Below, piece after piece: positions 51,205 to 59,614 of a stretch of 64,000 nt of DNA. Within the stretch, counting starts at the first letter, position 1. Each line of letters starts with the position of its first letter. A model generated the notes under the pieces. It was given only the letters and a program-made list of their open reading frames with translations, was not told the origin of the DNA and did not search any database. Source of the DNA: an uncultured Burkholderiales bacterium (GTDB taxonomy: Bacteria > Pseudomonadota > Gammaproteobacteria > Burkholderiales > Thiobacillaceae); the NCBI GenBank assembly GCA_937949525.1, contig CALEDT010000015.1, positions 1 through 64,000 of the forward strand. Direction: 5' to 3'. The translations under genes were made by a program, and so were the position numbers.

Positions 51205-53586
51205 TCAGGCGCGCGCCTTGTCCGGCCGCCAGCGTTTCAGGCGCAGCGAATTGCTCACCACGGAGACCGACGACAAGGCCATGGCCGCGCCGGCGATCAC
51301 CGGGTTGAGCATGCCGGCGGTGGCGAGCGGCAGGCCCAGCACGTTGTAGATGAAGGCGAAGAACAGGTTCTGGCGAATGCGCGCCATCACCGTGCGCGAC
51401 AGCGCGATGGCATCGGCGACGTGGTCGAGGTCGGCATGCATCAGCGTGATGTCCGCGGCTTCCAGCGCGATGTCGCTGCCGCCGGCCATGCCGAAACTGA
51501 CGTCGGCCGCGGCCAGCGCCGGCGCATCGTTGATGCCGTCGCCGGCCATGCCGACGATGCCGCCCTCGGCTTTCAGCGCGGTGATGACGGCGGCCTTGTC
51601 CTGCGGCTTCACACGCGCGCGCCAGTCGTCGATGCCCGCCTCGGCGGCGATGGCGGCGGCCGTGGCCTCGTGGTCGCCGGTGAGCATGACCACGCGCACG
51701 CCGAGGCGCTTCAAGGTAGCCACGGCCCGCGCCGAGGTCGGCCGCAGCCGGTCGGCGAAGGCCAGGCTGCCGAGCGCGTGGCCGCGCTCGGCGAGGTGGA
51801 TCACCGTGGCACCGGCGGGGAAGGTGGGCGCTGTGGCGGTGGCGCCGTCGGCCCGGTCGAGCAGTGCCCACGCAGCTTCACCCAGACGCAGCGCCCGCCC
51901 CTCCACGATACCGCTGACACCATGCCCGGGCACGTTCTCGAACGCCGTCACCGCTGGCAGCGCGACGCCCTGCGCCGCAGCCGCCAGCGCCTGCGCGATG
52001 GGATGGGTGCTGCCCTGTTCCAGCGCGGCGGCCAGTCGCAGCAGTTCGTCCGGCGACAGCCCGTCCGCCGGGTGCAGTCCGACCAGCGCCATGCGCCCTT
52101 CGGTCAGCGTGCCGGTCTTGTCCACCGCCAGCGTGGCCAGCTTCTCCGCCCGTTCCAGCGCTTGCGCCGAACGCACCAGGATGCCGACCTGCGCGCCGCG
52201 TCCCAGCCCCACCATCACTGCGGTGGGCGTGGCCAGGCCGAGCGCGCAGGGGCAGGCGATCACCAGCACCGCCACCGCCGGAATCAGACTTTGCGTGAAG
52301 TCGCCGCCGGCCAGCCACCAGCCGGCGAAGGTGAGCAGCGCCAGCGCCACCACGGCGGGCACGAAAACAGCGGCGATGCGGTCGGCCAGTGCCTGGATGG
52401 GCGCTTTGGAGCCTTGTGCCGCCTCGGTCAGACGCACGATCTCCATCAACTGGGTATGCGCGCCGACGCCCTCGGCGCGCACGCGCAGCAGCCCTTCCAG
52501 GTTGTGCGTGCCGGCATGCACGCGCGCGCCGGGCCGCTTGGCCAGCGGCAGACTCTCGCCGGTCAGCAGGCTCTCGTCGACGTTGGAGCTTCCGTCCAGC
52601 ACCACGCCGTCGACCGGCACGCGCTCGCCGGCGCGTACCTCGACGATGTCGCCGATGCGCAGTTGCGCGGCGTCGATGTCCTGCATCTGGCCGCCGCGCT
52701 CGACGCGCGCGCGGCGTGGCTGCAGGCCCAGCAGTTGCTCGATGGCGGCGGAGGTGCGGCTGCGGGCGCGCGCTTCCAGCAGTTTGCCCAGACGTACCAG
52801 CGTGATGATGGCGGCGCTGGCCTCGAAGTAGACATGGCCACCGGGATCGAACAACAGCACCGCCAAGCTATAGAAGTAGGCCGCGCTGGTGCCCAGCGCC
52901 ACCAACACGTCCATGTTGGCGCCGCCGCCGCGCAGACTGTTCCAGGCGCCCCGGTAGAAACGTGCGCCCACCCAGAACTGCACCGGCGTGGCCAGCAGCC
53001 ATTGCAGCCACGGCGGCATCCAGACGACGTGGTGTTCGCCGCCGAACATGAGCGGCATCATCGCCAGCAGCGGCAGGGTCAGCAGCGCGGCGATGATCAC
53101 CACGCGCCGTTCGTGACGATAGGCGGCCCATCTGCGCGCCTTGTCCTCGGCGCGCGTGGCATCGGTGACCGGAGCGGCGGTGAAGCCCGCGCGTGCCGCC
53201 GCCGCGATCAGGTCGTCCGTGCTCGCCAGGCCGGGTGTGTAGCGCACACGCGCTTTCTCGGTCGCCAGGTTGACGTGCGCCTCGACGCCGGGCAGTGCGC
53301 TCAGCACCCGCTCCAGCCTCGCCGAACAGGCGGCGCAGGTCATGCCGCCGATGGCCAGATCGACGGTTTCCGCCGGCACCTGGAAACCCGCGCGGCGGAT
53401 GCCGGCCACGATGGCGTCCGGCGTGACCCGCTCCGGGTCGAATTCCACCCGCGCCCGCTCGGTCGCCAGGTTGACCTGGGCGTCGACGCCGGGCAGCGCG
53501 TTCAGCACCCGCTCCAGGCGGGCCGAACAGGCGGCACAGGTCATGCCAACGATGGGCAGTTGCAGGATGCGGGGCGGGGACGACAT
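51205..53586 (-). CDS. copA: Copper-exporting P1B-type ATPase (CopA-like)
   Basis: 793 aa. Two N-terminal heavy-metal-associated domains, each with GMTCAAC (near residues 14 and 80), are nearly identical over SARLERVL.ALPGV, pointing to duplication. Eight helices with the metal-transport motif CPCALGLATP in helix 6, the phosphorylation site DKTGTLTEG, an HP motif (STHPIAQAL) and GDGINDAPAL complete a Cu(I) pump, which moves copper out of the cytoplasm. MVGLGRGAQVGILVRSA and the final NSLRLKRW fit CopA. It is bracketed by two palindromic repeats and has no visible CueR-type regulator next to it. Confidence 0.92.
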   Translation of the reverse strand: MSSPPRILQLPIVGMTCAACSARLERVLNALPGVDAQVNLATERARVEFDPERVTPDAIVAGIRRAGFQVPAETVDLAIGGMTCAACSARLERVLSALPGVEAHVNLATEKARVRYTPGLASTDDLIAAAARAGFTAAPVTDATRAEDKARRWAAYRHERRVVIIAALLTLPLLAMMPLMFGGEHHVVWMPPWLQWLLATPVQFWVGARFYRGAWNSLRGGGANMDVLVALGTSAAYFYSLAVLLFDPGGHVYFEASAAIITLVRLGKLLEARARSRTSAAIEQLLGLQPRRARVERGGQMQDIDAAQLRIGDIVEVRAGERVPVDGVVLDGSSNVDESLLTGESLPLAKRPGARVHAGTHNLEGLLRVRAEGVGAHTQLMEIVRLTEAAQGSKAPIQALADRIAAVFVPAVVALALLTFAGWWLAGGDFTQSLIPAVAVLVIACPCALGLATPTAVMVGLGRGAQVGILVRSAQALERAEKLATLAVDKTGTLTEGRMALVGLHPADGLSPDELLRLAAALEQGSTHPIAQALAAAAQGVALPAVTAFENVPGHGVSGIVEGRALRLGEAAWALLDRADGATATAPTFPAGATVIHLAERGHALGSLAFADRLRPTSARAVATLKRLGVRVVMLTGDHEATAAAIAAEAGIDDWRARVKPQDKAAVITALKAEGGIVGMAGDGINDAPALAAADVSFGMAGGSDIALEAADITLMHADLDHVADAIALSRTVMARIRQNLFFAFIYNVLGLPLATAGMLNPVIAGAAMALSSVSVVSNSLRLKRWRPDKARA

Positions 53587-53705
53587 GGGCGGGCGGACTG
53601 CGGCGTAGACCAGGCCTTACGGGAATCGTACCGAGTGTACCAAGCGCGCGGCGACCTACCCGCTGCCGCGTCGCTGTTCCCCTGACCGCGTTACCGTGAA
53701 ATAAC

Positions 53706-53780
53706 GAAATAGGGGACAGACCACGGTTTTCCCTATTTCTTTCCTTGAAAACCGGAAAACCGTGGTCTGTCCCCTATTTC
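53706..53780. repeat. Palindromic repeat copy 4, interrupted
   Basis: Left arm (53706-53730) and right arm (53756-53780) have the same sequence as in the other copies, but the loop is replaced by 25 nt that look like a piece of another unit (CCCTATTTC then CCTTGAAAACCGG). It lies between copA and the 3' end of narL, in a 218-bp gap with no gene. Confidence 0.85.
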
Positions 53781-53804
53781 TGTATTTCACGGGTCCACGG
53801 CACG

Positions 53805-54476
53805 TCATCCCGCCTCGTGTACGCCCTTGGGCTTGTGCAGATGCTCCACCGCCCACACCGCCGCTTCCACGCGCGATCTCAGTCCCAGCTTGCGCAGGAT
53901 GTGCTTGACGTGGACCTTGACCGTGCCTTCGGTGATGTCCAGCTCCTTGCCGATGACCTTGTTGCTCAGACCGCCGGCGATGCGCTCCAGGATGCGCGTC
54001 TCCTGTTCGGTCAGGTTGGCCTCGTCGGCGCTCTGCGGCCGCGTCTGCTGGCGCAGCGCCGCGGCCAGCAGATGGGTCAGCGCATCGGATACGATGACCC
54101 GGCCGGCGGCGGCCGCCTCCAGGCTCTCCACCATTTGCTCGGGCTCCATGTCCTTGAGCAGGTAGCCGTCCGCGCCGGCGCGCAGCGCCGCCACCAGATC
54201 CTCGGCCTGATCGGACACGGTGATCATGACCACGCGGGTGTCGGCGTCTTCGGCCTTGATCACCTTGAGCACGTCCAGGCCGCCGACGCCCTTCATGTTC
54301 AGGTCCAGCAGCAGCAGGTCGGGGCGCAGGCGACGTGCCAGTTCGATGCCTTCACGGCCATTGGAAGCCTCCGCCAGCAGGCGGAAGCTGGGCACGGTGT
54401 GCAGCAACTGGATCAGGCCGCGACGGAACAGCGGGTGATCGTCGACGATGACGTAACGGTACACGGGGGGGCTCAT
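53805..54476 (-). CDS. narL: NarL-type response regulator
   Basis: 223 aa. Receiver domain (YVIVDDHPLFRRGLIQLL, phospho-acceptor Asp in DLLLLDLNMKG, Lys in YLLKDM) and a C-terminal LuxR-type HTH (LTEQETRILERIAGGLSNKVIGKELDITEGTVKVHVKHILRKLGLRSRVEA). The order and motifs match NarL/NarP. The gene overlaps the upstream narX by 4 nt (ATGA), so the pair is co-translated. It presumably controls nitrate-related genes such as nap in response to nitrate or nitrite. Confidence 0.9.
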   Translation of the reverse strand: MSPPVYRYVIVDDHPLFRRGLIQLLHTVPSFRLLAEASNGREGIELARRLRPDLLLLDLNMKGVGGLDVLKVIKAEDADTRVVMITVSDQAEDLVAALRAGADGYLLKDMEPEQMVESLEAAAAGRVIVSDALTHLLAAALRQQTRPQSADEANLTEQETRILERIAGGLSNKVIGKELDITEGTVKVHVKHILRKLGLRSRVEAAVWAVEHLHKPKGVHEAG

Positions 54477-56371
54477 ACCAAGGCATCCTTGGAAACGTCG
54501 GGCGCGACCGGCGTGGCTGGGAAACGCAACCTGACAAGCGTACCGCCTTGCGGCCGCGGCGTGATGTCCAGTGTGCCATGCAGCCCCTGCGCGCGTTCGC
54601 GCATGATGGTCAGGCCATAGTGAAAGGCATCGCCGCCGCGGGTCGGCGCCATGCCGACGCCGTCATCCGCGATGGTAGCCACCACTTCGGAACCGTCGAC
54701 ACAGGTGACGTCCACCCAGGCGGTGTGTGCCTGGGCATGGCGCAACACGTTGGCCAGGGCTTCGCGCACCACCTGCAGGGTGTGGATTTCCTGGTTGGGT
54801 GTCAGGTGGCAGCCGGCCAGCTCGGTGCGCAGGTGGATGGGCAGATCGCCGCGCGCGGCATACTCGGATACCGCGCCGGACAGCAGGGTCAGGAAACTGC
54901 CCTGCATCTTCAGCCGGAACGTGGCCAGCAGCTCGCGCAACTGGCGGTAGGCGGCGTTGATGCCCTCGCGCAGGTCGCGCAATGTCGTTTCCGCCTCGGC
55001 CCGCCGCAACGGGTCGGACAACAACGGGTGCAGCAGGCTGGCCTGGATCTTCATGTAGGACAGGGACTGGGCGATGGAGTCGTGCAGTTCGCGCGCGATG
55101 ATCGAACGCTCCTCCTGCAACGCCAGCAGGCGTTCCTGTTCGGTCTTGTGGGCAATGCCCAAGGCGATGCCGACGTGACGGGCGAGCGCTTCGAGCAGTC
55201 GTTCCTGCCAATCCTCCAGTCGCCGCCCGTGCTCCAGCGCCAGGCGCATCACGCCGTACAGGCCGTCCTTGTCACGCAGTGGCACGGTCAGCAGGTCGAA
55301 CCCCACATCGGCGCGGTAAACCCACGACTGGTCCTGCGGTAGCCGTTCGGTGCAGCAGGGGCAATCGCCCGCCTCGCGTTCGCGGCAGGACGTCAACGTG
55401 GCCGCCAGCACCCTTGCCGGGCCGCCATGCTTGGCCAGCAGACAGGCCATGCTGCCGCGCAGGTTGAGCAAGGTGTCGAGTTCGTCCAGCATGGCGCGGT
55501 AGGTCTCCGGCGCCATGGGCGCGTGATGCAGGTTGGCAATGGCGTTGTACAGCAATGCCAGGCTCTGGTTGCTGCGCCTCAACTCGGCGGTTTTGCGCGC
55601 GACGCGGTCCTCCAGGTCGGCATACAGCTTGGACAGATCCTCGGCCATGAAATTGAACGCCTGCCCCAGGCGGCCGAGTTCGTCGCGGCCGACATGGCGG
55701 GCACGCGCGGAAAAGTCGCCGCGCGCGATGCGTGCCGCGTTGTCGAGCAGGTCGTTAAGCGGCACCAGGATGCCGCGGTGCATCGCATACAGACCGCTCA
55801 CCAGCAGCAACAGGGTCAGCGCCAGTGCGGCGCCGAGGATGGCCCGCAGCATGCGGATGCGTTGCTCGGTATCCGCCTCCAGTTGCGCCACCATGGTGTT
55901 GAGCTGATCGACGAACTCGTCGATCAGACCCAGCAGTCGATTATGGTGGTCGACATCGTGCAGATCCTGACCCGGCATGGCTTCTTCCATCAACAGCGGC
56001 TTCAAGCGCTGCCCCCAGGTCTCGCGCACCCGTTGATAGGTGGCGGCGAAGGCGCTGTCGGGGTGTCGGGCCAAGACCTTGTACAGGGCCTCGTGCGCCA
56101 GGGTCTGCTCGAAGTGGATGATGGCGGCGCGCAGCGTGTGACGGTCTTCCACCTGGTTGGCCGCATCCGCCAGCACGATGCTGCCCATGCGATGACTCAG
56201 GCGACGCAGGCTGCCGGCGACGTTGATGGCGCTGCCGCTGCCCTGTGTGCGCTCCGCCACCACCACCGATGCCGCCATGCCGCCGACGCCGATGGCGGTG
56301 ATGACGGTCATCGCCGCGAGCAGGCCGAGCAGGATGGAGCGTTCGAAGGCGAGGTGCCAGATCCTGTGCAT
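54473..56371 (-). CDS. narX: NarX-type nitrate/nitrite sensor kinase
   Basis: 632 aa. Helix (about 12-32), a periplasmic four-helix domain with a P-box-like stretch (AINVAGSLRRLSHRMGSI, about 47-64), second helix (about 170-195), HAMP (RGILVPLNDLLDNAARIARGDFSARARHVGRDELGRLG), a central GAF-like region with a cysteine group (SCREREAGDCPCC), then HisKA_3 (EERSIIARELHDSIAQSLSYMKIQ, phospho-His in ELHDS) and a HATPase (ADDGVGMAP, HYGLTIMRERAQGLHG). The build is that of NarX/NarQ. ATG 56371 places a short cytoplasmic N-terminus before the first helix. It diverges from a Dnr-type gene. Confidence 0.88.
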   Translation of the reverse strand: MHRIWHLAFERSILLGLLAAMTVITAIGVGGMAASVVVAERTQGSGSAINVAGSLRRLSHRMGSIVLADAANQVEDRHTLRAAIIHFEQTLAHEALYKVLARHPDSAFAATYQRVRETWGQRLKPLLMEEAMPGQDLHDVDHHNRLLGLIDEFVDQLNTMVAQLEADTEQRIRMLRAILGAALALTLLLLVSGLYAMHRGILVPLNDLLDNAARIARGDFSARARHVGRDELGRLGQAFNFMAEDLSKLYADLEDRVARKTAELRRSNQSLALLYNAIANLHHAPMAPETYRAMLDELDTLLNLRGSMACLLAKHGGPARVLAATLTSCREREAGDCPCCTERLPQDQSWVYRADVGFDLLTVPLRDKDGLYGVMRLALEHGRRLEDWQERLLEALARHVGIALGIAHKTEQERLLALQEERSIIARELHDSIAQSLSYMKIQASLLHPLLSDPLRRAEAETTLRDLREGINAAYRQLRELLATFRLKMQGSFLTLLSGAVSEYAARGDLPIHLRTELAGCHLTPNQEIHTLQVVREALANVLRHAQAHTAWVDVTCVDGSEVVATIADDGVGMAPTRGGDAFHYGLTIMRERAQGLHGTLDITPRPQGGTLVRLRFPATPVAPDVSKDALV

Positions 56372-56528
56372 GTCGTGCTTTCGCTGAGCCGTCCGTTGCG
56401 CCGATCGCGCCGACCGGCGCAGCCGGGACGCGTCCGTGACCGAATGAGGAAGAGATACCACCACTGCGCCGCTTTGCCCACAGGTGTCCGATGGGCGATA
56501 TATGCGCATAGTGGAATCCGATGGATAG

Positions 56529-56583
56529 CGAATACTCCCGATACCTCTTCGGTGGTATCTCTAGTGTTCTTGTCGGGTATTCG
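56529..56583. promoter_or_regulatory. Nested inverted repeats between narX and the second Dnr-type gene
   Basis: Outer arms CGAATACTCCCGA (56529-56541) and TCGGGTATTCG (56573-56583) and inner arms GATACC (56540-56545) / GGTATC (56554-56559) form nested palindromes. TACCTCT (56542-56548) matches the NarL heptamer TACYNMT. The gap of 297 bp between narX and the Dnr-type gene contains no ORF I support. Likely a shared regulatory region for both directions. Confidence 0.45.
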
Positions 56584-56668
56584 CGGCCTTTCGGCGGCGC
56601 ATGGGCGGTCCTAGACTTGGGGCAAAGTATTTCGTACAAGCATGTCCGAATAGGAGCGGAGCATAGCC

Positions 56669-57355
56669 ATGATCATGGAAACCAGGCATTTCATTCCGGA
56701 AATCCTTTCCCATCAGGCGCTGTTTCGTGGCTTGGACGGCAGCGAGCTGACCCGGCTGGCGCGCGGCACCTACGAATACCGCGTGGGCAAGAACGAGTTG
56801 CTGTTCCAGAAGGGAGAGCTGCCGGCCGGCATGCATCTGGTCATCACCGGCCAGGTCAAGCTGACGTTGCCCGGTTCCAACGGCGTGGAAAAGATCGCGC
56901 TGATGGTGGGGCCGGGCGAGACCTTCGCCGAGGAATGCGTGCTGTCGCGCCGGACGGCGCCGGTCGGCGCGCAGGCCAACAAGGACAGCATCCTGCTGGT
57001 GATCGAGCGCCTGGCGCTGCAGGAGACCATGCAGCGCAACTGTGCGCTGGCCGCACTGCTGATGGCGCGCATGGGCGAGCGGATGTGTCGCCTCATCGAG
57101 AACATGGAAACCTGCGTGCAGCGCGGCAGCGCCCAGCGCGTGGCGCATTTCCTGGCGCAACTGGCGCCGCGCGAGGCCATCACCTATGACCTCGAACTGG
57201 ACGTCAACAAGCAGACCATCGCCTCGCAGCTGAACCTGGCGCCGGAGACCTTCTCGCGCGTGCTGCACAAGCTGTCGCGCGACGGGCTGATCCAGATGAA
57301 AGGCCGCTGCATCACGCTGCGCGACGTCGACGGCCTGCGCAACATCGCCGGCTGA
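56669..57355 (+). CDS. Crp/Fnr-family regulator, Dnr type (second copy)
   Basis: 228 aa. Same build as the regulator at 41670: an effector domain (KNELLFQKGELPAGMHLVITGQVKLTLPGSNGVEKIALMVGPGETFAEE), then the HTH NKQTIASQLNLAPETFSRVLHKLSRDGLIQM. No N-terminal Cys cluster. The two proteins share much of their length and are clear paralogues. It diverges from narX, so nitrate sensing and Dnr-type control are linked. AGGAGCGGAG upstream supports the ATG at 56669; the ATG two codons later is an alternative. Confidence 0.85.
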   Translation: MIMETRHFIPEILSHQALFRGLDGSELTRLARGTYEYRVGKNELLFQKGELPAGMHLVITGQVKLTLPGSNGVEKIALMVGPGETFAEECVLSRRTAPVGAQANKDSILLVIERLALQETMQRNCALAALLMARMGERMCRLIENMETCVQRGSAQRVAHFLAQLAPREAITYDLELDVNKQTIASQLNLAPETFSRVLHKLSRDGLIQMKGRCITLRDVDGLRNIAG

Positions 57356-57362
57356 TCGTCCC

Positions 57363-57400
57363 GGCGCCGCCGATGCGGCGCCGACCCCGCCGACGCGGGG
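57363..57400 (+). terminator. Two consecutive GC-rich hairpins after the second Dnr-type gene
   Basis: GGCGCCGC / GCGGCGCC around loop CGAT (57363-57382) and CCCCGC / GCGGGG around a 4-nt loop (57385-57400). No T-run follows, so a rho-independent terminator is doubtful; they could be RNA-stabilising structures at the 3' end. Confidence 0.35.
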
Positions 57401-57477
57401 CCATGCTCGCGTCGGACATCCATTCAACCCGGCGCCGCCGGGTAAGATAACGCCCGTCGTCATTTCCCCGCTCGGGC

Positions 57478-58200
57478 ATGGAAACTTCTTCCGCCACGCC
57501 ATTCAAACGCGCCCATTTCGGCCGTTATGTGCTGATCGGCTTCTTCACGGTCGCCCCGTTGTGGGTGACCTGGCTGGTATTCGATTTCCTGCTCGGCCTG
57601 CTGGCCAACGCCGGCCTGCCGGTGCTCAAGGCGGCCGCGGCGGCGTTGCGGCCAGCCTCCGACCTGATCGCGGACGGGCTGCTCGATCCTTCGTTCCAGA
57701 CCCTGCTGGGTGTGCTGGTCACGCTGTCCGGTCTGTATCTGGTGGGCCTGGGCGCGTCCATGGTGGTGGGGCGGCGGCTGATCGCGTGGATGGAGCACTG
57801 GCTGGAGCGCCTGCCCTTGGTACACACCATCTACCGCGGTACCAAGCGCTTCCTGCAGACCCTGCGCCAGGGTCCGGTGGCCGGCCAGCGTGTGGTGCTG
57901 ATCGCGTTTCCGACGCCGGAGATGCGCGCGGTCGGCTTCGTCACCAAGATCTTCCGTGACCAGGATGGCGGCCGACAACTGGCGGCGGTGTATGTGCCGA
58001 CCTCGCCCAATCCGACCTCGGGCTACATCGAGATCGTGCCGCTGGAGGACGTGGTGTACACAGACTGGAGCATGGAAGAGGCGATGAGCTTCGTGGTCAC
58101 CGGCGGCACCAATGCGCCGGATAGCGTGCGTTACACCAATCCGGCGCCCGCAACACCGGCTGCGGGAACCGCCGCGGCGTCAGGCGGGTCGCAGCCGTAA
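57478..58200 (+). CDS. DUF502-family membrane protein
   Basis: 240 aa. Two helices (about 18-45 and 75-98) and the run ERLPLVHTIYRGTKRFLQTL, followed by VVLIAFPTPEMRAVGFVTKIF and AVYVPTSPNPTSGYIEIVPLEDVVYTDWSMEEAMSFVVTGG, which are hallmark blocks of DUF502. The family is widespread and its biochemical role is not firmly known. The C-terminal ~35 residues are Pro/Ala-rich. A possible -10 (GATAAC) lies about 30 nt upstream of the ATG. The antiporter operon begins 14 bp downstream and may be on the same transcript. Confidence 0.88.
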   Translation: METSSATPFKRAHFGRYVLIGFFTVAPLWVTWLVFDFLLGLLANAGLPVLKAAAAALRPASDLIADGLLDPSFQTLLGVLVTLSGLYLVGLGASMVVGRRLIAWMEHWLERLPLVHTIYRGTKRFLQTLRQGPVAGQRVVLIAFPTPEMRAVGFVTKIFRDQDGGRQLAAVYVPTSPNPTSGYIEIVPLEDVVYTDWSMEEAMSFVVTGGTNAPDSVRYTNPAPATPAAGTAAASGGSQP

Positions 58201-58214
58201 AAAGAGATGCGACC

Positions 58215-58724
58215 GTGACCATCGCCCGCTCCCCATCCCTGCGTTCTTCGCGCCTGTGGCTGATGCGCGCGCCGCTGTTCGCCGCGCTGTGGTGGGTGCT
58301 GGCCGAGGGCGAGACGCGCGCCTGGGGCGTGGGCGCGGCCACTGTGCTGGCCGCCACGGCGGCGAGCGTATGGCTGTGGCCGCCGTCGCGCGCGCACCTG
58401 TCGCCGGTGGGACTGTTGGCCTTCTTGGCGTTCTTCGCGCTGCAATCGCTGCGCGGCGGCTTCACCGTCGCACTGCTGGCGCTGCGCCCGCGTCTGCGAT
58501 TGCGGCCCGGTCTGCGCGTGCTGCCGCTGCGCCTGCCGCCCGGCGCCGGCCGGGTGTTGCTGGCCGATACCCTGAGCCTGCTGCCGGGCACGGTCAGCGC
58601 CGGCCTGTGCGACGATGAGCTGCATCTGCACGTGCTCGATCAGGCGCTGGTCGACGACGCCGACCTGCGCGCGGCTGAAGACCGGGTGGCGCGTCTGTTC
58701 GGCCTGGAGTTGGCGCATGCCTGA
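58215..58724 (+). CDS. mnhE: Mrp/Mnh cation:proton antiporter subunit E
   Basis: 169 aa. About three N-terminal helices, then LRPGLRVLPLRLPPGAGRVLLADTLSLLPGTVSAGLCDDELHLHVLD, typical of MrpE/MnhE (LxxxITLTPGTxxxxxxxxxLxVHxLD). It is a membrane subunit of the multi-protein Na+/H+ antiporter. The C-terminus (LELAHA) and stop lie inside a 28-bp tandem duplication that also carries the start of the next gene. Confidence 0.88.
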   Translation: MTIARSPSLRSSRLWLMRAPLFAALWWVLAEGETRAWGVGAATVLAATAASVWLWPPSRAHLSPVGLLAFLAFFALQSLRGGFTVALLALRPRLRLRPGLRVLPLRLPPGAGRVLLADTLSLLPGTVSAGLCDDELHLHVLDQALVDDADLRAAEDRVARLFGLELAHA

Positions 58725-58767
58725 ACTGCCCATCGCGCTGGCGCATGCCTGAACTGCCCATCGCGCT
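58712..58767 (+). repeat. Perfect 28-bp tandem duplication at the mnhE/mnhF junction
   Basis: Positions 58712-58739 and 58740-58767 are identical. Each copy holds GCGCATGCCTGAACTGCCC. The first TGA ends mnhE, and the second ATG starts mnhF. The first-copy ATG would now encode an 11-codon peptide that stops in copy 2. Before duplication the two genes would have overlapped by 8 bp, the spacing typical of the rest of the operon. Confidence 0.95.
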
Positions 58768-59029
58768 GGCGCTGTTCCTGTTGGCCAACCTGCTGGTGGC
58801 GCTGCGCTGGGTGATGCGCGGGCCGACCCAGGCCGACCGCATGCTGGCGGCGCTGCTGTTCGGCACCACCGGGGTGGCGGTGCTGCTGCTGCTGGCCGAG
58901 GCCGGCGGGGTGGCGGAGCTGCTGGACGTGGCGCTGGTGTTCGCGCTGCTCGCCGCCATCGCAGGCGCCGCGTTCGCCGAGCGCGCCTGGCGCGAGGATA
59001 GACGGGAGCGCGCGCGTGGCGGCGATTGA
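58745..59029 (+). CDS. mnhF: Mrp/Mnh antiporter subunit F
   Basis: 94 aa, three helices. VALRWVMRGPTQADRMLAALLFGTTGVAVLLLLAEA and LLDVALVFALLAAIAGAAFAE match MnhF (GP...DR..A......D.AL..AL..F). The ATG at 58745 is in the second copy of the 28-bp duplication. Its 3' end overlaps mnhG by 14 bp. Confidence 0.88.
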   Translation: MPELPIALALFLLANLLVALRWVMRGPTQADRMLAALLFGTTGVAVLLLLAEAGGVAELLDVALVFALLAAIAGAAFAERAWREDRRERARGGD

Positions 59030-59345
59030 CTGGCTGTCCGATGCGTTGCTGCTGGCCGGCGGTGCGTTCTTTCTCGCAGGTACCGTCGGTGTCGTGCGCT
59101 TTCCCGACGTGTACTGCCGCCTGCACGCGCTGGCCAAGGTCGACAACCTCGGCCTGGGGCTGGTGGTGCTGGGTCTGGCGCTGCGCGCCGACAGCGTCAC
59201 CGCCGTGGTCAAGCTGTCGTTGATCTGGCTGCTGGCCCTGTTCGCCAGCGCCACGGTGAGCTATCTGATCGCGCGGCGCGCGCTGCGGCGCGGCATCACG
59301 CCGTGGTCGGCGGAGCGGCCGGCGCCGCCGGAGCGCGCGCCGTGA
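59016..59345 (+). CDS. mnhG: Mrp/Mnh antiporter subunit G
   Basis: 109 aa, three helices. LLLAGGAFFLAGTVGVVRFPDVYCRLHALAKVDNLGLGLVVLGLAL is the MnhG signature (G..G..R.PD.Y.R.HA..K..TLG). The GTG at 59016 overlaps mnhF. The C-terminal tail (RRGITPWSAERPAPPERAP) is short and basic. The next gene overlaps by 4 nt. Confidence 0.88.
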   Translation: MAAIDWLSDALLLAGGAFFLAGTVGVVRFPDVYCRLHALAKVDNLGLGLVVLGLALRADSVTAVVKLSLIWLLALFASATVSYLIARRALRRGITPWSAERPAPPERAP

Positions 59346-59614
59346 ACGCCTTCGACATGCTGCTCGCCCTGGCGTTGCTGCTGACCGCCTGGCGCGCGCT
59401 GGCGGCGTCCGATCTGTTCAAGGGCAGCGTGCTGTTCATCGTTTTCGGCCTGTTGATGGCCATCGCCTGGGCCCGGCTCACGGCCCCCGACATCGCACTG
59501 GCGGAGGCCGCCATCGGTGCCGGTCTGACCGGCGCGCTGCTGCTCGATGCGGTTGGCCATCTGCGTGTCGGCCGTCGTCCGCGCGCGCAGGGCTCCACGG
59601 AGGACGGCGCATGA
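59342..59614 (+). CDS. DUF4040-type small antiporter subunit (MrpA C-terminal/MbhD-like)
   Basis: 90 aa, three helices. LALALLLTAWRALAASDLFKGSVLFIVFGLLMAIAWARLTAPDIALAEAAIGAGLTGALLLDAVG corresponds to the part that is fused to the C-terminus of MrpA in Bacillus, or is the separate MbhD in archaeal hydrogenases. The conserved helix around LTAPDIALAEAAIGAG is clear. The GTG at 59342 overlaps mnhG (GTGA). Here it is a separate gene, which points to the split arrangement. Confidence 0.8.
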   Translation: MNAFDMLLALALLLTAWRALAASDLFKGSVLFIVFGLLMAIAWARLTAPDIALAEAAIGAGLTGALLLDAVGHLRVGRRPRAQGSTEDGA

